Shown here in pieces: positions 1-8,370 of a stretch of DNA of 64,000 nucleotides (the first letter of the stretch is position 1; each line of letters starts with the position of its first letter). A program made the position numbers and the translations under genes. Below the pieces are notes generated by a model. That model made no database searches and was not told the origin of the DNA. It saw only the letters and a list, made by a program, of their open reading frames with translations. The stretch is taken from NCBI GenBank assembly GCA_039192165.1, contig JBCCXD010000001.1:496001-560000 (forward strand), written 5' to 3'. The stretch is from Dinoroseobacter sp039192165. GTDB lineage: Bacteria > Pseudomonadota > Alphaproteobacteria > Rhodobacterales > Rhodobacteraceae.

Positions 1-1
1 C

Positions 2-415
2 GACCCGACCCGCGAGAGCTTTGCCGCGTTTCGTGAAATGGACCGCCCCGGTCCGGTGCATATGCTCAATCTGATCTAGTTTCGGGAGATCGCCGCCTAT
101 GAGGACGGGACCGAGGCCACGGGCGCTGAAGCTTATGCCGCCTATGCACATGACAGCGCGCCGATCTTCGAACGGCTTGGTGGAAAGCAGGTTTGGCTGG
201 GCACGCCGGAGCTGATGCTGATCGGACCGCCAGTGAAGTCCTGGGATCTGGCCTTCATCGCAGAATACCCCAGTGTTGCAGCATTCGTCGCGATGCTGCG
301 TGACGCAGACTGCCGCCACGCGGTGCGCCACCGGCAGGCCGCTGTGGCCGACAGCCGCCTGATCCGCATGAAGCCCGCCGCGCCGGGAACGTCCTTCGGC
401 ACCGAGGCGCACTAG
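2..415 (+). pseudogene. DUF1330-family protein, interrupted by an in-frame amber codon
   Basis: The reading frame is open from the window edge to the stop at 413-415 except for one TAG at 77-79. Residues on both sides belong to the same DUF1330-like fold: DRPGPVHMLNLI lies before the stop and the frame resumes with FREIAAYEDG. The rest (GAEAYAAY, the LMLIGPP and WDLAFIAEYPS stretches, the VRHRQAAVADSRLIR end) is intact, with no frameshift. The stop sits where relatives normally have Arg, from family memory. DUF1330 proteins are small ferredoxin-like-fold proteins of unclear function. The true start lies upstream of the window. A downstream restart at 215 would give only a 66-residue fragment. 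I treat this as a recently inactivated gene; a sequencing error at one base would also explain it. Confidence 0.75.
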
Positions 416-514
416 ACCAAGCCTGCACAGTCGATAAATCTCTTTCCTTTGGTTCAGAGAGATGGTCCTCTGCGGCCAGGGACAGAAACTTCACAACAAA
501 GAAAGGGATTTGGC

Positions 515-904
515 ATGGAAGAGAGCATTGGATTTTTTGATGTGATTTGGTTCATCTTCTGGATGTTTTTGATGGTCGCTTGGTTCTGGGTGGTCATCTC
601 GGTCGTGTCCGACATATTCCGCTCCAAAGATATGAACGGCTTCTCCAAAGCGCTCTGGGTCGGCTTTGTGATTATCATTCCCTGGCTTGGCGTGCTTGCC
701 TATCTGCTGCTGCGTGGCGACAAAATGGAGGCGCATAATGCCGAGGCGATGGAGAAGATCGAAGACGCGCAACGCGACTACATCCGCTCTGTCGCGCAGG
801 TTTCGGCTGCCGACGAATTGGAACGCCTCGCGGCACTGAAGGAAAAAGGCGTGCTGAGCGAAGAAGAGTTCGCCGCGCAAAAAGCGAAAGTCCTTGCCAC
901 CTGA
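515..904 (+). CDS. Small inner-membrane protein with PLDc_N and SHOCT domains
   Basis: This 129-residue protein has two hydrophobic segments (about residues 8-32 and 47-66) separated by a charged turn, the layout of the PLDc_N (phospholipase D N-terminal-like) membrane module. After a linker it ends in a SHOCT helix pair (LERLAALKEKGVLSEEEF). SHOCT domains are short oligomerisation modules. No catalytic residue is visible, so it is probably a membrane-anchored scaffold or regulator of unknown role. The ATG at 515 is chosen because a purine-rich GAAAGGGA lies just upstream and because the membrane module starts there; a longer frame from 449 would add an atypical basic leader. It stands alone between a pseudogene and a convergent regulator. 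Confidence 0.8.
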   Translation: MEESIGFFDVIWFIFWMFLMVAWFWVVISVVSDIFRSKDMNGFSKALWVGFVIIIPWLGVLAYLLLRGDKMEAHNAEAMEKIEDAQRDYIRSVAQVSAADELERLAALKEKGVLSEEEFAAQKAKVLAT

Positions 905-1047
905 CCCAGGTTCTATCCAGCGCTCTGTGGACGCAGACGGCAAAACCACAGAGCGCTCACTCACAGCTTGAACATTCTTGGGTCACCTGATGCGTTTGCA
1001 CGCGAACTCACCGCACTCCGCATCGAAGCCGGCCTCGCGCCTGCCGG

Positions 1048-1734
1048 TTATCTCAGCAAGGCATCGCGCAAAGACACCGGACCCTCTGGACGCTCCCGCA
1101 AATCAAGTTGCAGAAGCAGGCTGCGAAGATGCGCCTTCATAAGTTCTTCTGCTTGGTCGGCGTCACCGGCCCGAAGCGCGTCGAGCAAGGCATGATGCGC
1201 ATCTTCCTCACAAACCGCGTCTCTGTGGCGCCAGTAAAGGGCGATCACCAGCGAAGAGCGCGACACAAGTTGCCTTATAAAGTCTTCAACAGTGCGCTGT
1301 TCTGCAATGCGCGCAATCGCGACATGAAAATCACCCGACAGCTTCAGAGCAAGGCCAAGGTCTTTGCGATCCAGCGCGGCATGTTCGTTGGCGATATGAC
1401 ACTCCAGGTCTGCGATGTCTTGGCGCGTGGCGCGCTCCGCGGCCGCCCGGGCCGTTCGTGGTTCAAGCAGGCTTCGCGCCTCGAAAACCTCTCGCGCTTC
1501 GGTGATAGTCGGCTTGGTCACAAACGCTCCGCGGTTGCGCTCTATCGTGACCAGCCCACCATGTTCCATACTGCGAAGCGCCTGTCGGACAAGCGTCCTG
1601 CTCACGCCAAAAATATCGCTGACCTCGTCCTCGCTTAGTTTCGCGCCGGGCTGGATACGATGTTCGTGCACCGCCTCGGTGAGCTGTGAGACAATTTCAT
1701 GTGCGGACAAAAGGGGCGCTTTGGTCGTCGGCAT
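1048..1734 (-). CDS. GntR-family (FCD/FadR subfamily) transcriptional regulator
   Basis: A 228-residue protein with an N-terminal winged helix-turn-helix (about residues 10-75, including KLSEDEVSDIFGVSRTLVRQAL) and a C-terminal all-helical FCD ligand-binding domain (about 85-215). It diverges from the ABC transporter/dihydropyrimidinase operon starting at 1952, so it most likely controls that operon in response to the transported ureide or its product. The start at 1734 is preferred over the longer frame because AGGAGG lies 8 bases before it. FCD regulators usually bind short palindromes, and such palindromes lie in the divergent spacer. Effector and sign of regulation cannot be read from sequence. 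Confidence 0.9.
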   Translation of the reverse strand: MPTTKAPLLSAHEIVSQLTEAVHEHRIQPGAKLSEDEVSDIFGVSRTLVRQALRSMEHGGLVTIERNRGAFVTKPTITEAREVFEARSLLEPRTARAAAERATRQDIADLECHIANEHAALDRKDLGLALKLSGDFHVAIARIAEQRTVEDFIRQLVSRSSLVIALYWRHRDAVCEEDAHHALLDALRAGDADQAEELMKAHLRSLLLQLDLRERPEGPVSLRDALLR

Positions 1735-1951
1735 CTTGGTCCTCCTGCTCGAAAGCGTTGCGTAGAGCCGCGCATTTCTCAATCACAGCGGAACGTTGCA
1801 GCAGATCGTATACAATTTCCGCTCATTTTTTAAACATCTGACAGCCTGTTTGCCCGAAACGTTTCAGCACAACGAATGAGCGGTCAGGTTACCGCAAAAA
1901 CGCTTGGATCGCCCAGGGTCACAGGCTCACAGTTTTCGTGTGGGAGCCTCG
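1735..1951. promoter_or_regulatory. Divergent promoter/operator region of the ureide operon
   Basis: This 217-base spacer separates the GntR gene from the ABC operon. It holds three symmetric elements. At 1805-1816 is ATCGTATACAAT, a 12-base palindrome with one mismatch, like the GTATAC-centred operators of FCD-type GntR proteins. At 1856-1865 is GAAACGTTTC, a perfect palindrome. CCGCTCATT (1819-1827) and AATGAGCGG (1875-1883) form a 9-base inverted repeat 47 bases apart. I see no convincing -35/-10 pair. Assignment of any element to the GntR protein is inference. Confidence 0.55.
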
Positions 1952-2935
1952 ATGACCCAGAACCTTGATCTTGAATTTGTAAATCTGACGAAGCGCTACG
2001 GCGACACTGTTGCGGTGGATGCGATCAGCTATCACTTCGCCGCTGGTACCTATGCCTGTCTGCTGGGACCGTCAGGCTGTGGAAAGTCCTCGACCCTGCG
2101 CATGATTGCGGGGCACGAGAGCGTTTCTGATGGCTCTATCTTATTGGGCAATCGGGATGTTTCGCACTTGCCGCCTGCGAAGCGCGGGACGGCGATGATG
2201 TTCCAGAGCTACGCTCTTTTTCCGCACCTGACCGTTGTCGAGAACGTCGCCTTCAGTCTGAAAATGCAGGGAAAAGACATCTCGGAGCGCACGCGCCGTG
2301 CAACCGAGATGCTGGAATTGGTAGACATGGTCGCACTCAAGGACCGTTTGCCAGCGCAGTTGTCAGGCGGGCAACAACAGCGCGCGGCATTGGCGCGCGC
2401 ACTGATCACAAAACCGGAAGTTCTTCTTCTGGACGAGCCTCTTTCCGCTCTCGATCCGTTTCTTCGCGTGCGTATGCGCGCTGAACTGAGGAAACTGCAA
2501 AGAGAGCTTGGCATCACCTTTATCCATGTCACGCATGGTCAGGACGAGGCGCTGGCCCTGGCAGATGAAATCGTTGTCATGAACAATGCCAGAATAGAAC
2601 AGGCCGGCAAAACCCGCGTTGTGTTCGATGCCCCCAAGACAGCCTTCGTGGCCCGGTTTCTAGGCTCGCACAACGTTGTAACACTGGCGGAAGGCATGGT
2701 CGCGATCCGCGCAGACGCACTCCGAATAAACACCGCGGAAACCGCACGCATCCGGGGCGCGGTGACAAATATTGAATACCAGGGAACCCACGTCGCACTT
2801 ACGGCGAAGGTGGATGGAAATCAAGAAGTTACAGCTCTTTTGTCAGACAAGGACTTCTTCGGCGCCCCGAAGAATCTAGGAGAGGCCATAGGTCTCGATT
2901 GGGAGGCTGAGGCTGCGCATGCCTTGGCTGGGTAA
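1952..2935 (+). CDS. ABC transporter ATP-binding protein, spermidine/putrescine (PotA) type
   Basis: A 327-residue ATPase. Walker A is GPSGCGKSS (about residue 37), the Q-loop lies in MFQSYALFPHLT, the ABC signature is LSGGQQQR, Walker B is VLLLDEPLSALD and the switch histidine is in FIHVTHGQDEAL. A C-terminal TOBE-like regulatory extension follows (about 245-327). This length and order match PotA-type ATPases of importers that use an extracytoplasmic binding protein. It is the first gene of the operon continuing into binding protein and permeases. The start at 1952 drops a 16-residue atypical leader and begins directly before the conserved LEFVNLTKRYG. The substrate is inferred from downstream catabolic genes, not from this protein. 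Confidence 0.93.
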   Translation: MTQNLDLEFVNLTKRYGDTVAVDAISYHFAAGTYACLLGPSGCGKSSTLRMIAGHESVSDGSILLGNRDVSHLPPAKRGTAMMFQSYALFPHLTVVENVAFSLKMQGKDISERTRRATEMLELVDMVALKDRLPAQLSGGQQQRAALARALITKPEVLLLDEPLSALDPFLRVRMRAELRKLQRELGITFIHVTHGQDEALALADEIVVMNNARIEQAGKTRVVFDAPKTAFVARFLGSHNVVTLAEGMVAIRADALRINTAETARIRGAVTNIEYQGTHVALTAKVDGNQEVTALLSDKDFFGAPKNLGEAIGLDWEAEAAHALAG

Positions 2936-2965
2936 AAACAGAACGACCATGAAAAGGAAGCTCAT

Positions 2966-4240
2966 ATGACCACTATTTCGAAAGTACGCTATTCTCGCCG
3001 GTCCGTCCTAAAATCTGGAGCGGCAGCGGTCGCAGCCTCCGCGCTGCCAGCCCCAATGGTCTGGGGCCAGGAGACCAAAGACATCACCCTGCGCCAGTTC
3101 GGTACAGGCGTCTCCAACCTCAATGAAGTTGCTGAAAAAGTAAAAGAGGATCTTGGCTTCACTCTGGAAATGACGGCGCTGGACTCAGACAGCGTGACGC
3201 AACGCGCAGCCACGCAACCCGATAGTTTCGACATCGCGGACATCGAGTATTGGATCTGCAAAAAGGTCTGGCCGACGGGCAACCTGCAGGCGATGGACAC
3301 CTCCAAAATCGCAAACTACGACAAGATCGTGGGCATTTTCCGGAACGGGAAATTGACACCAGAAAGCGTGATAGCCCAGGGCACCGCACCGCATACTGTT
3401 GGCTTTACCACCGCGTCGGACGGCACCTCGTTCGTCGATGAAGAGTCCGGTTGGATGACCCTTATTCCGACGATTTACAACGCGGACACACTTGGGATCC
3501 GCCCAGATCTGATTGGTCGTCCCATCAGCAACTGGTCCGAGCTGCTCAACCCGGAATTCAAAGGCAAAGCATCGATTTTGGATATCTCGTCAATCGGCAT
3601 CATGGATATGGCCATGGTGGTGGAGTCCATGGGGGAATACACGTATCCCGACAAAGGCAACATGACCAAAGAAGAAATCGACATGACGCTAGGCATCTTC
3701 ACAGAAGCCAAGCAGAACGGTCAGTTCCGCGCGTTCTGGAAAACCTTCGATGAAAGCGTAAACCTCATGGCTTCCGGCGAGGTGGTCATCCAATCCATGT
3801 GGTCCCCTGCGATCACCGCAGTGCGTTCGCAGGGTATCCCCTGCGTGTACCAGCCACTCGAAGAGGGTTACCGGTCCTGGGGCGGCGGCATCGGCTTGTC
3901 GGCATCCTTGTCCGGCATGGAACTGGATGCGGCCTACGAGTACATCAACTGGTACCTCTCCGGCTGGGTGGGCGGCTTCTTGATGCGTCAGGGTTACTAT
4001 TCTGCAGTTCCTGAAACGTCCAAAAACTTCATGTCAGAAGACGAATGGGGCTTCTGGTTCGAGGGCAAGCCAGCGTCCGGCGACATCACCAACCCGTTTG
4101 GGCAGGTCATGGAGAAAGCCGGCGCGGTTCGCGATGGCGGGTCTTTCTTTGATCGCATGGGCGCGGTTGCCTGCTGGAATGCGGTAATGGACGAGAACCA
4201 GTACATGGTGCGCAAATGGAACGAATTCGTCGCAGCCTGA
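2966..4240 (+). CDS. ABC transporter periplasmic substrate-binding protein (PotD-like), Tat signal
   Basis: A 424-residue extracellular solute-binding protein. The N-terminus carries a twin-arginine motif (SRRSVLK, residues 10-16) followed by an Ala-rich hydrophobic stretch and a likely cleavage site near APMVWGQ, so it is exported folded through the Tat pathway. The mature part follows the spermidine/putrescine-binding (PotD/PotF) family pattern. It lies 30 bases after the ATPase gene and is followed by two permeases, so it delivers ligand to that complex. Because the operon ends in a racemase and a dihydropyrimidinase, a hydantoin, dihydropyrimidine or related ureide is a more likely ligand than a polyamine, but this is inference. 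Confidence 0.92.
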   Translation: MTTISKVRYSRRSVLKSGAAAVAASALPAPMVWGQETKDITLRQFGTGVSNLNEVAEKVKEDLGFTLEMTALDSDSVTQRAATQPDSFDIADIEYWICKKVWPTGNLQAMDTSKIANYDKIVGIFRNGKLTPESVIAQGTAPHTVGFTTASDGTSFVDEESGWMTLIPTIYNADTLGIRPDLIGRPISNWSELLNPEFKGKASILDISSIGIMDMAMVVESMGEYTYPDKGNMTKEEIDMTLGIFTEAKQNGQFRAFWKTFDESVNLMASGEVVIQSMWSPAITAVRSQGIPCVYQPLEEGYRSWGGGIGLSASLSGMELDAAYEYINWYLSGWVGGFLMRQGYYSAVPETSKNFMSEDEWGFWFEGKPASGDITNPFGQVMEKAGAVRDGGSFFDRMGAVACWNAVMDENQYMVRKWNEFVAA

Positions 4241-4298
4241 CCGCTTAAGGCTGACAAGCGCCCCGGCGTTTAACCCGCGCCGGGGCGCGTTTCCCGCT

Positions 4299-5204
4299 AT
4301 GACAGACACACTTGCGACATCAGACGCCACAGCGCCGTCCTCAGCCCCCAAAGGCCGCTCGCCCCAGACAGCGGGCTGGCTGCTTGCGTCGCCGCTTGCG
4401 CTGGTTCTCTTGGTGTTTCTGGTCGCACCGATCCTCATGATAATCGTGGTCAGCTTCTGGGGCGCCACGGAATGGACGATTTACCCTGCGTTCCAGTTCG
4501 ACAACTACGCGTTCTTGCTCAGTTCGGACGTGACCTATCGGGTTTTTGTGAACACCCTCAAATATGCGGTGATCACGTGGGTTTTCACGCTGCTGATTGG
4601 GTTTACTGTCGCCTATTTCCTGGCGTTCCACGTCCGCAGCATGACTTGGCAGATCGCGCTGTTTCTGCTGTGCACGATCCCGTTCTGGACCTCGAATATC
4701 ATACGAATGATATCCTGGATTCCGTTCCTTGGGCGCAACGGACTGGCCAATTCAGCGCTGATGTCCTGGGGTGTAATCGACGAACCTCTAGAGTGGCTTT
4801 TATTCAGTGATTTCAGCGTAATACTAGCCTTTGTGCATCTATATACACTGTTCATGGTCGTGCCGATCTTCAACACCATGATGCGCATCGACAAAAGCCT
4901 TATCGAAGCAGCTGCCGATGCCGGCGCCAACGGGTGGCAGACACTGTGGCATGTTATCATTCCGCTCACCAAGCCTGGCATTATGATCGGCACGATCTTC
5001 GTTACGGCGCTGGTTATGGGAGACTTCATAACGGTACGTTTCATGAGCGGGTCGCAATCCGCGAATGTCGGGCGGATGATCCAAAATGATATCGGTCTTC
5101 TTCAGTACCCGTCCGCCGCGGCAACAGCTGTTGTTTTGCTATGTACTGTGCTCCTGATGATCGGGATCTTGCTGCGTTTCGTCGACATCCGGAAGGAGCT
5201 TTAG
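4299..5204 (+). CDS. ABC transporter permease (PotB-like)
   Basis: A 301-residue inner-membrane permease with about six hydrophobic segments: near 28-50, 93-115, 123-147, 170-195, 220-245 and 275-295. The cytoplasmic EAA loop that contacts the ATPase is seen as EAAADAGANGWQTLWHVIIPLTKPG. This matches PotB-type permeases. A Gly/Ala/Ser-rich cytoplasmic tail precedes the first helix. It sits 58 bases after the binding-protein gene and 3 bases before the second permease, so the two permeases are almost certainly co-translated and form a heterodimer. Confidence 0.92.
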   Translation: MTDTLATSDATAPSSAPKGRSPQTAGWLLASPLALVLLVFLVAPILMIIVVSFWGATEWTIYPAFQFDNYAFLLSSDVTYRVFVNTLKYAVITWVFTLLIGFTVAYFLAFHVRSMTWQIALFLLCTIPFWTSNIIRMISWIPFLGRNGLANSALMSWGVIDEPLEWLLFSDFSVILAFVHLYTLFMVVPIFNTMMRIDKSLIEAAADAGANGWQTLWHVIIPLTKPGIMIGTIFVTALVMGDFITVRFMSGSQSANVGRMIQNDIGLLQYPSAAATAVVLLCTVLLMIGILLRFVDIRKEL

Positions 5205-5207
5205 ACC

Positions 5208-6047
5208 ATGGAACGTCGACCCAGATCCTTCTATGCCCTGTCAGCCTTCTTCATTCTGTTCCTGCTATTTTTGTACGGCCCGACACTGACGATTGGGATT
5301 TTATCGTTTCAGGGTCCTGGCGGCGGGCTGACCTTCCCGATGCGCGGTGTGTCGCTCTACTGGTTCCGCGATCTTTTCGAGCAACAGGCCGTCGGCGATA
5401 TCTGGGGCTCTTTCCGTCGCTCCTTTGTCCTTGGGTTGATGGTCATGGTGACCACAGTTGTGGTGTCTGTGATGGGCGGTCTGGCCTTCCGGAAACGCTT
5501 TGCCGGATCGACGGTCCTGTTTTACCTGATTGTGACGTCTCTGGTCATTCCCTCGATCCTTATCTCACTGGGTGTTGGTTTGATCTGGTCGCAATCCGGC
5601 ATGCCGGTCCACTGGGCCACCAGTGGGTTCGGGTCGCAGCTGACTTGGACGCTGCCTTTTGGTCTTTTGATCATGTTTGCCGTCTTCAACCGATTTGACC
5701 GCAGCTACGAAGAGGCAGCGCGTGATCTGGGTGCCTCAAACTGGCAGGTGGTGCGCCATGTTGTCCTGCCGATCATCGCACCGTCCCTCATTGGGGTCGC
5801 CCTCTTTGGCTTTACGCTCAGCTATGACGAGTTCGCCCGCACGCTGCTGACGTCCGGTGTCCACAATACACTCCCGCTGGAAATCTTCGGCATGACCACA
5901 AATGTCACGACGCCGGTTCTCTTCGCGCTCGGAACTCTGACAACGGTGTTCTCGCTGCTGGTAATTGCAGGGTTTCTCCTTGTTGCATGGCAATTGCGCC
6001 GACGTCAGAACGCAAAGGGATCCGATGCAGGTAAGGGGTTGGTATGA
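5208..6047 (+). CDS. ABC transporter permease (PotC-like)
   Basis: A 279-residue permease with six predicted membrane helices and its own EAA loop (EEAARDLGASNWQVVRHVVLPIIAPS). It is the usual second permease of spermidine/putrescine-type importers. Its ATG lies 3 bases after the preceding permease's stop. Its own stop overlaps the start of the racemase-like gene by four bases (ATGA), which ties transport and catabolism into one translationally coupled operon. Confidence 0.92.
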   Translation: MERRPRSFYALSAFFILFLLFLYGPTLTIGILSFQGPGGGLTFPMRGVSLYWFRDLFEQQAVGDIWGSFRRSFVLGLMVMVTTVVVSVMGGLAFRKRFAGSTVLFYLIVTSLVIPSILISLGVGLIWSQSGMPVHWATSGFGSQLTWTLPFGLLIMFAVFNRFDRSYEEAARDLGASNWQVVRHVVLPIIAPSLIGVALFGFTLSYDEFARTLLTSGVHNTLPLEIFGMTTNVTTPVLFALGTLTTVFSLLVIAGFLLVAWQLRRRQNAKGSDAGKGLV

Positions 6048-6679
6048 TTGCGATCGTCAATCCCAACTCTACCGAAACCATGACCGCCCATATGCTTGCA
6101 ACCGCCAAAGCCGCCCATCCGGGTGCAGAGATTACCGGATGGACATCTTATGACGGCCCGGTCGCGATCCAGGGCCCGGAGGACGGAGAAGCCTGTCTTC
6201 CTCCGCTTCTGAAACTGGTCGAGACGGTTTGTAACAAGAAGCCTCGCGCTCTCATAATTGGCTGCGCAGACGACACCGGGCTTGAGGCAATTCGGGACAT
6301 CGCATCCTGTCCCGTTTTGGGCATCGGTCAGGCCGCATATCATCTTGCAGCCATGGCAGGGGCCCGCTTTTCGGTGGTCACAACGCTGCCCGCGTCGGTT
6401 GCCATATTGGAAGACAACGTCCGGCGCTACGGCCTTGGAGGGCAATTGGGCGCCGTGCATGCGTCCGGCGTCGCGGTTCTGGATCTTGAACGGGACAGGA
6501 GCGCGGCGACAGCACAGGTCCTTGAGACCATAGTCCATGCCCATGACATCGATGGCGTCCAGAGCGTTGTTTTGGGCTGTGCCGGCATGAGCCATATACC
6601 TGCAGCCGCTCCGGATGTGGGCGTTCGAATGATCGACGGTGTGGTCGCGGCGACCGGCATCGCACTTGCTTTGGCGTGA
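6044..6679 (+). CDS. Asp/Glu/hydantoin racemase-family protein
   Basis: A 211-residue member of the Asp/Glu/hydantoin racemase superfamily. It begins with the family opening IAIVNPNST and has the two expected cysteines: Cys74 in IIGCADDTG and Cys179 in VVLGCAGMS. The Cys pair acts as the two-base catalyst in hydantoin and aspartate racemases. Next to a dihydropyrimidinase, the simplest role is interconversion of the enantiomers of a 5-substituted hydantoin or related ureide before ring opening. Members of this superfamily also include maleate isomerases and decarboxylases, so the exact reaction is not fixed. The start overlaps the permease stop (ATGA at 6044-6047). Confidence 0.85.
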   Translation: MIAIVNPNSTETMTAHMLATAKAAHPGAEITGWTSYDGPVAIQGPEDGEACLPPLLKLVETVCNKKPRALIIGCADDTGLEAIRDIASCPVLGIGQAAYHLAAMAGARFSVVTTLPASVAILEDNVRRYGLGGQLGAVHASGVAVLDLERDRSAATAQVLETIVHAHDIDGVQSVVLGCAGMSHIPAAAPDVGVRMIDGVVAATGIALALA

Positions 6680-6722
6680 CAAACAAACATGCGCCGCGCG
6701 GCGAAAATCAAGGAGTGAGCCG

Positions 6723-8186
6723 ATGAGCACGAAAGTCATCAAGGGCGGGATCGTGTGCACCGCTGATCGTAGCTGGGAAGCGGATGTGCTGATTGAGAAC
6801 GAGAAGATTGCCCGGATCGGCGAAGATCTTACAGGCGACACGTATATCGATGCCGAGGGCGCATACGTCATCCCCGGCGGGATCGATCCGCACACTCATA
6901 TGGAGATGCCTTTTATGGGCACGACCGCCGCAGAGACTTTTGAGACGGGGACCTGGGCTGCGGCCACCGGTGGAACGACCATGCTTGTGGATTTCTGCCT
7001 TCCCGGCGCGGACGGCTCGATCGTCAATGCGATTAACGACTGGCACCGGAAATCCGCTTCGCAGATCTGCTCCGATATCGGGTACCACATGGCGATCACC
7101 GGCTGGAACGAACAGATCTTTAATGAAATGAAAACAGCGGTCGAGATGGGCGTGAACAGCTTCAAGCACTTCATGGCCTACAAAGGCGCGCTTATGGTTG
7201 AGGACGACGAAATGTTCGCGTCTTTCAAACGCTGCCGGGAGCTCGGCGCGCTGCCAATGGTCCATGCCGAGAACGGCGATCTGATTGCGGATCTGCAGCA
7301 AGACATGCTGGAACAGGGGATCACGGGCCCGGAAGGGCATGCTTATTCGCGTCCGCCTGAGGTCGAAGGAGAGGCTGCAAACCGTGCAATCACCATCGCT
7401 GACGCCGCCGGAGTACCGCTTTATATCGTTCATGTTTCGTGCGAGCAGGCGCATGAAGCGATCCGTCGCGCGCGCCAGAAAGGTATGCGCGTCTACGGCG
7501 AGCCACTGGTCCAATATCTTACGATGGATGACAGCGTCTATTTCACTGGCGACTGGTTACACTCCGCGCGCAGGGTCATGTCGCCCCCCTTCCGCAACAA
7601 AGAACACCAGGACGGGCTCTGGGCTGGCCTGCAAGCTGGCAGTCTTCAAGTTGTTGCAACCGACCATTGTGCGTTTTCCAGCGAGCAAAAACTTCGCGGA
7701 AAAGACAACTTCTGCCTGATACCCAATGGGTCCCATGGCGTGGAAGAACGGATGCCGGTGCTATGGACGACAGGGGTCGAAACCGGTCGTCTGACGCCCA
7801 ATGAATTCGTTGCAGTTACCTCCACAAACGCTGCGAAGATCCTGAATATTTATCCCAAGAAAGGAGCGATCGTAGAGGGCGCCGATGCCGATATCGTCGT
7901 CTGGGATCCGAAAATCTCGCATACCTATTCATCGGCGAGCCACCATTCGATCCTGGATTACAGTGTATGGGAAGGCGTAGAGGTCACGGCTCAGGCGAGA
8001 TACACGCTCAGCAGGGGCGACGTCATTTGGTCATGGGGCCAGAATTCACAACCGAACCCTGGCAGAGGCCGCTTCGTGCCACGCCCCGCATTTCCATCGG
8101 CTCTGAACGCTCTGAGCAAATGGAAAGAACTGCACGCCCCCAAGCAAATTGTACGCGATCCTCTGAATATTCCAGCCGGGGTTTGA
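6723..8186 (+). CDS. Dihydropyrimidinase / D-hydantoinase (cyclic amidohydrolase)
   Basis: A 487-residue amidohydrolase that opens dihydropyrimidine or hydantoin rings to N-carbamoyl amino acids. Metal ligands are visible: HTH at residues 57-59 (GGIDPHTHMEMPF), a lysine in FKHFMAYKGAL that is carboxylated in this family, histidines in PLYIVHVSCEQAHEAI, and the Asp/His of VVATDHCAFSSEQK. Length matches the family. The start at 6723 follows an AAGGAG site; the earlier in-frame region from 6639 overlaps the racemase gene and is not family-like. It ends the operon. No N-carbamoylase or beta-ureidopropionase gene lies nearby, so the carbamoyl product must be processed by an enzyme encoded elsewhere. 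Confidence 0.93.
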   Translation: MSTKVIKGGIVCTADRSWEADVLIENEKIARIGEDLTGDTYIDAEGAYVIPGGIDPHTHMEMPFMGTTAAETFETGTWAAATGGTTMLVDFCLPGADGSIVNAINDWHRKSASQICSDIGYHMAITGWNEQIFNEMKTAVEMGVNSFKHFMAYKGALMVEDDEMFASFKRCRELGALPMVHAENGDLIADLQQDMLEQGITGPEGHAYSRPPEVEGEAANRAITIADAAGVPLYIVHVSCEQAHEAIRRARQKGMRVYGEPLVQYLTMDDSVYFTGDWLHSARRVMSPPFRNKEHQDGLWAGLQAGSLQVVATDHCAFSSEQKLRGKDNFCLIPNGSHGVEERMPVLWTTGVETGRLTPNEFVAVTSTNAAKILNIYPKKGAIVEGADADIVVWDPKISHTYSSASHHSILDYSVWEGVEVTAQARYTLSRGDVIWSWGQNSQPNPGRGRFVPRPAFPSALNALSKWKELHAPKQIVRDPLNIPAGV

Positions 8187-8370
8187 AGACGGACGCCGCG
8201 CAGAGCCTGATGTCAACCAGACGTCACAGCCGCCGCTGTTGCGTTTAGGCAAAGCCGTTCTCATCTTGCGTTTGGCGCGCCGGATCGCAGCCTGTGGTCT
8301 GCGCACAGCACGTTGTTTCCAAGTTTTTTATCTAGCGCCACCGAATGAGAGTTGCATCGTGTGGATCGTG

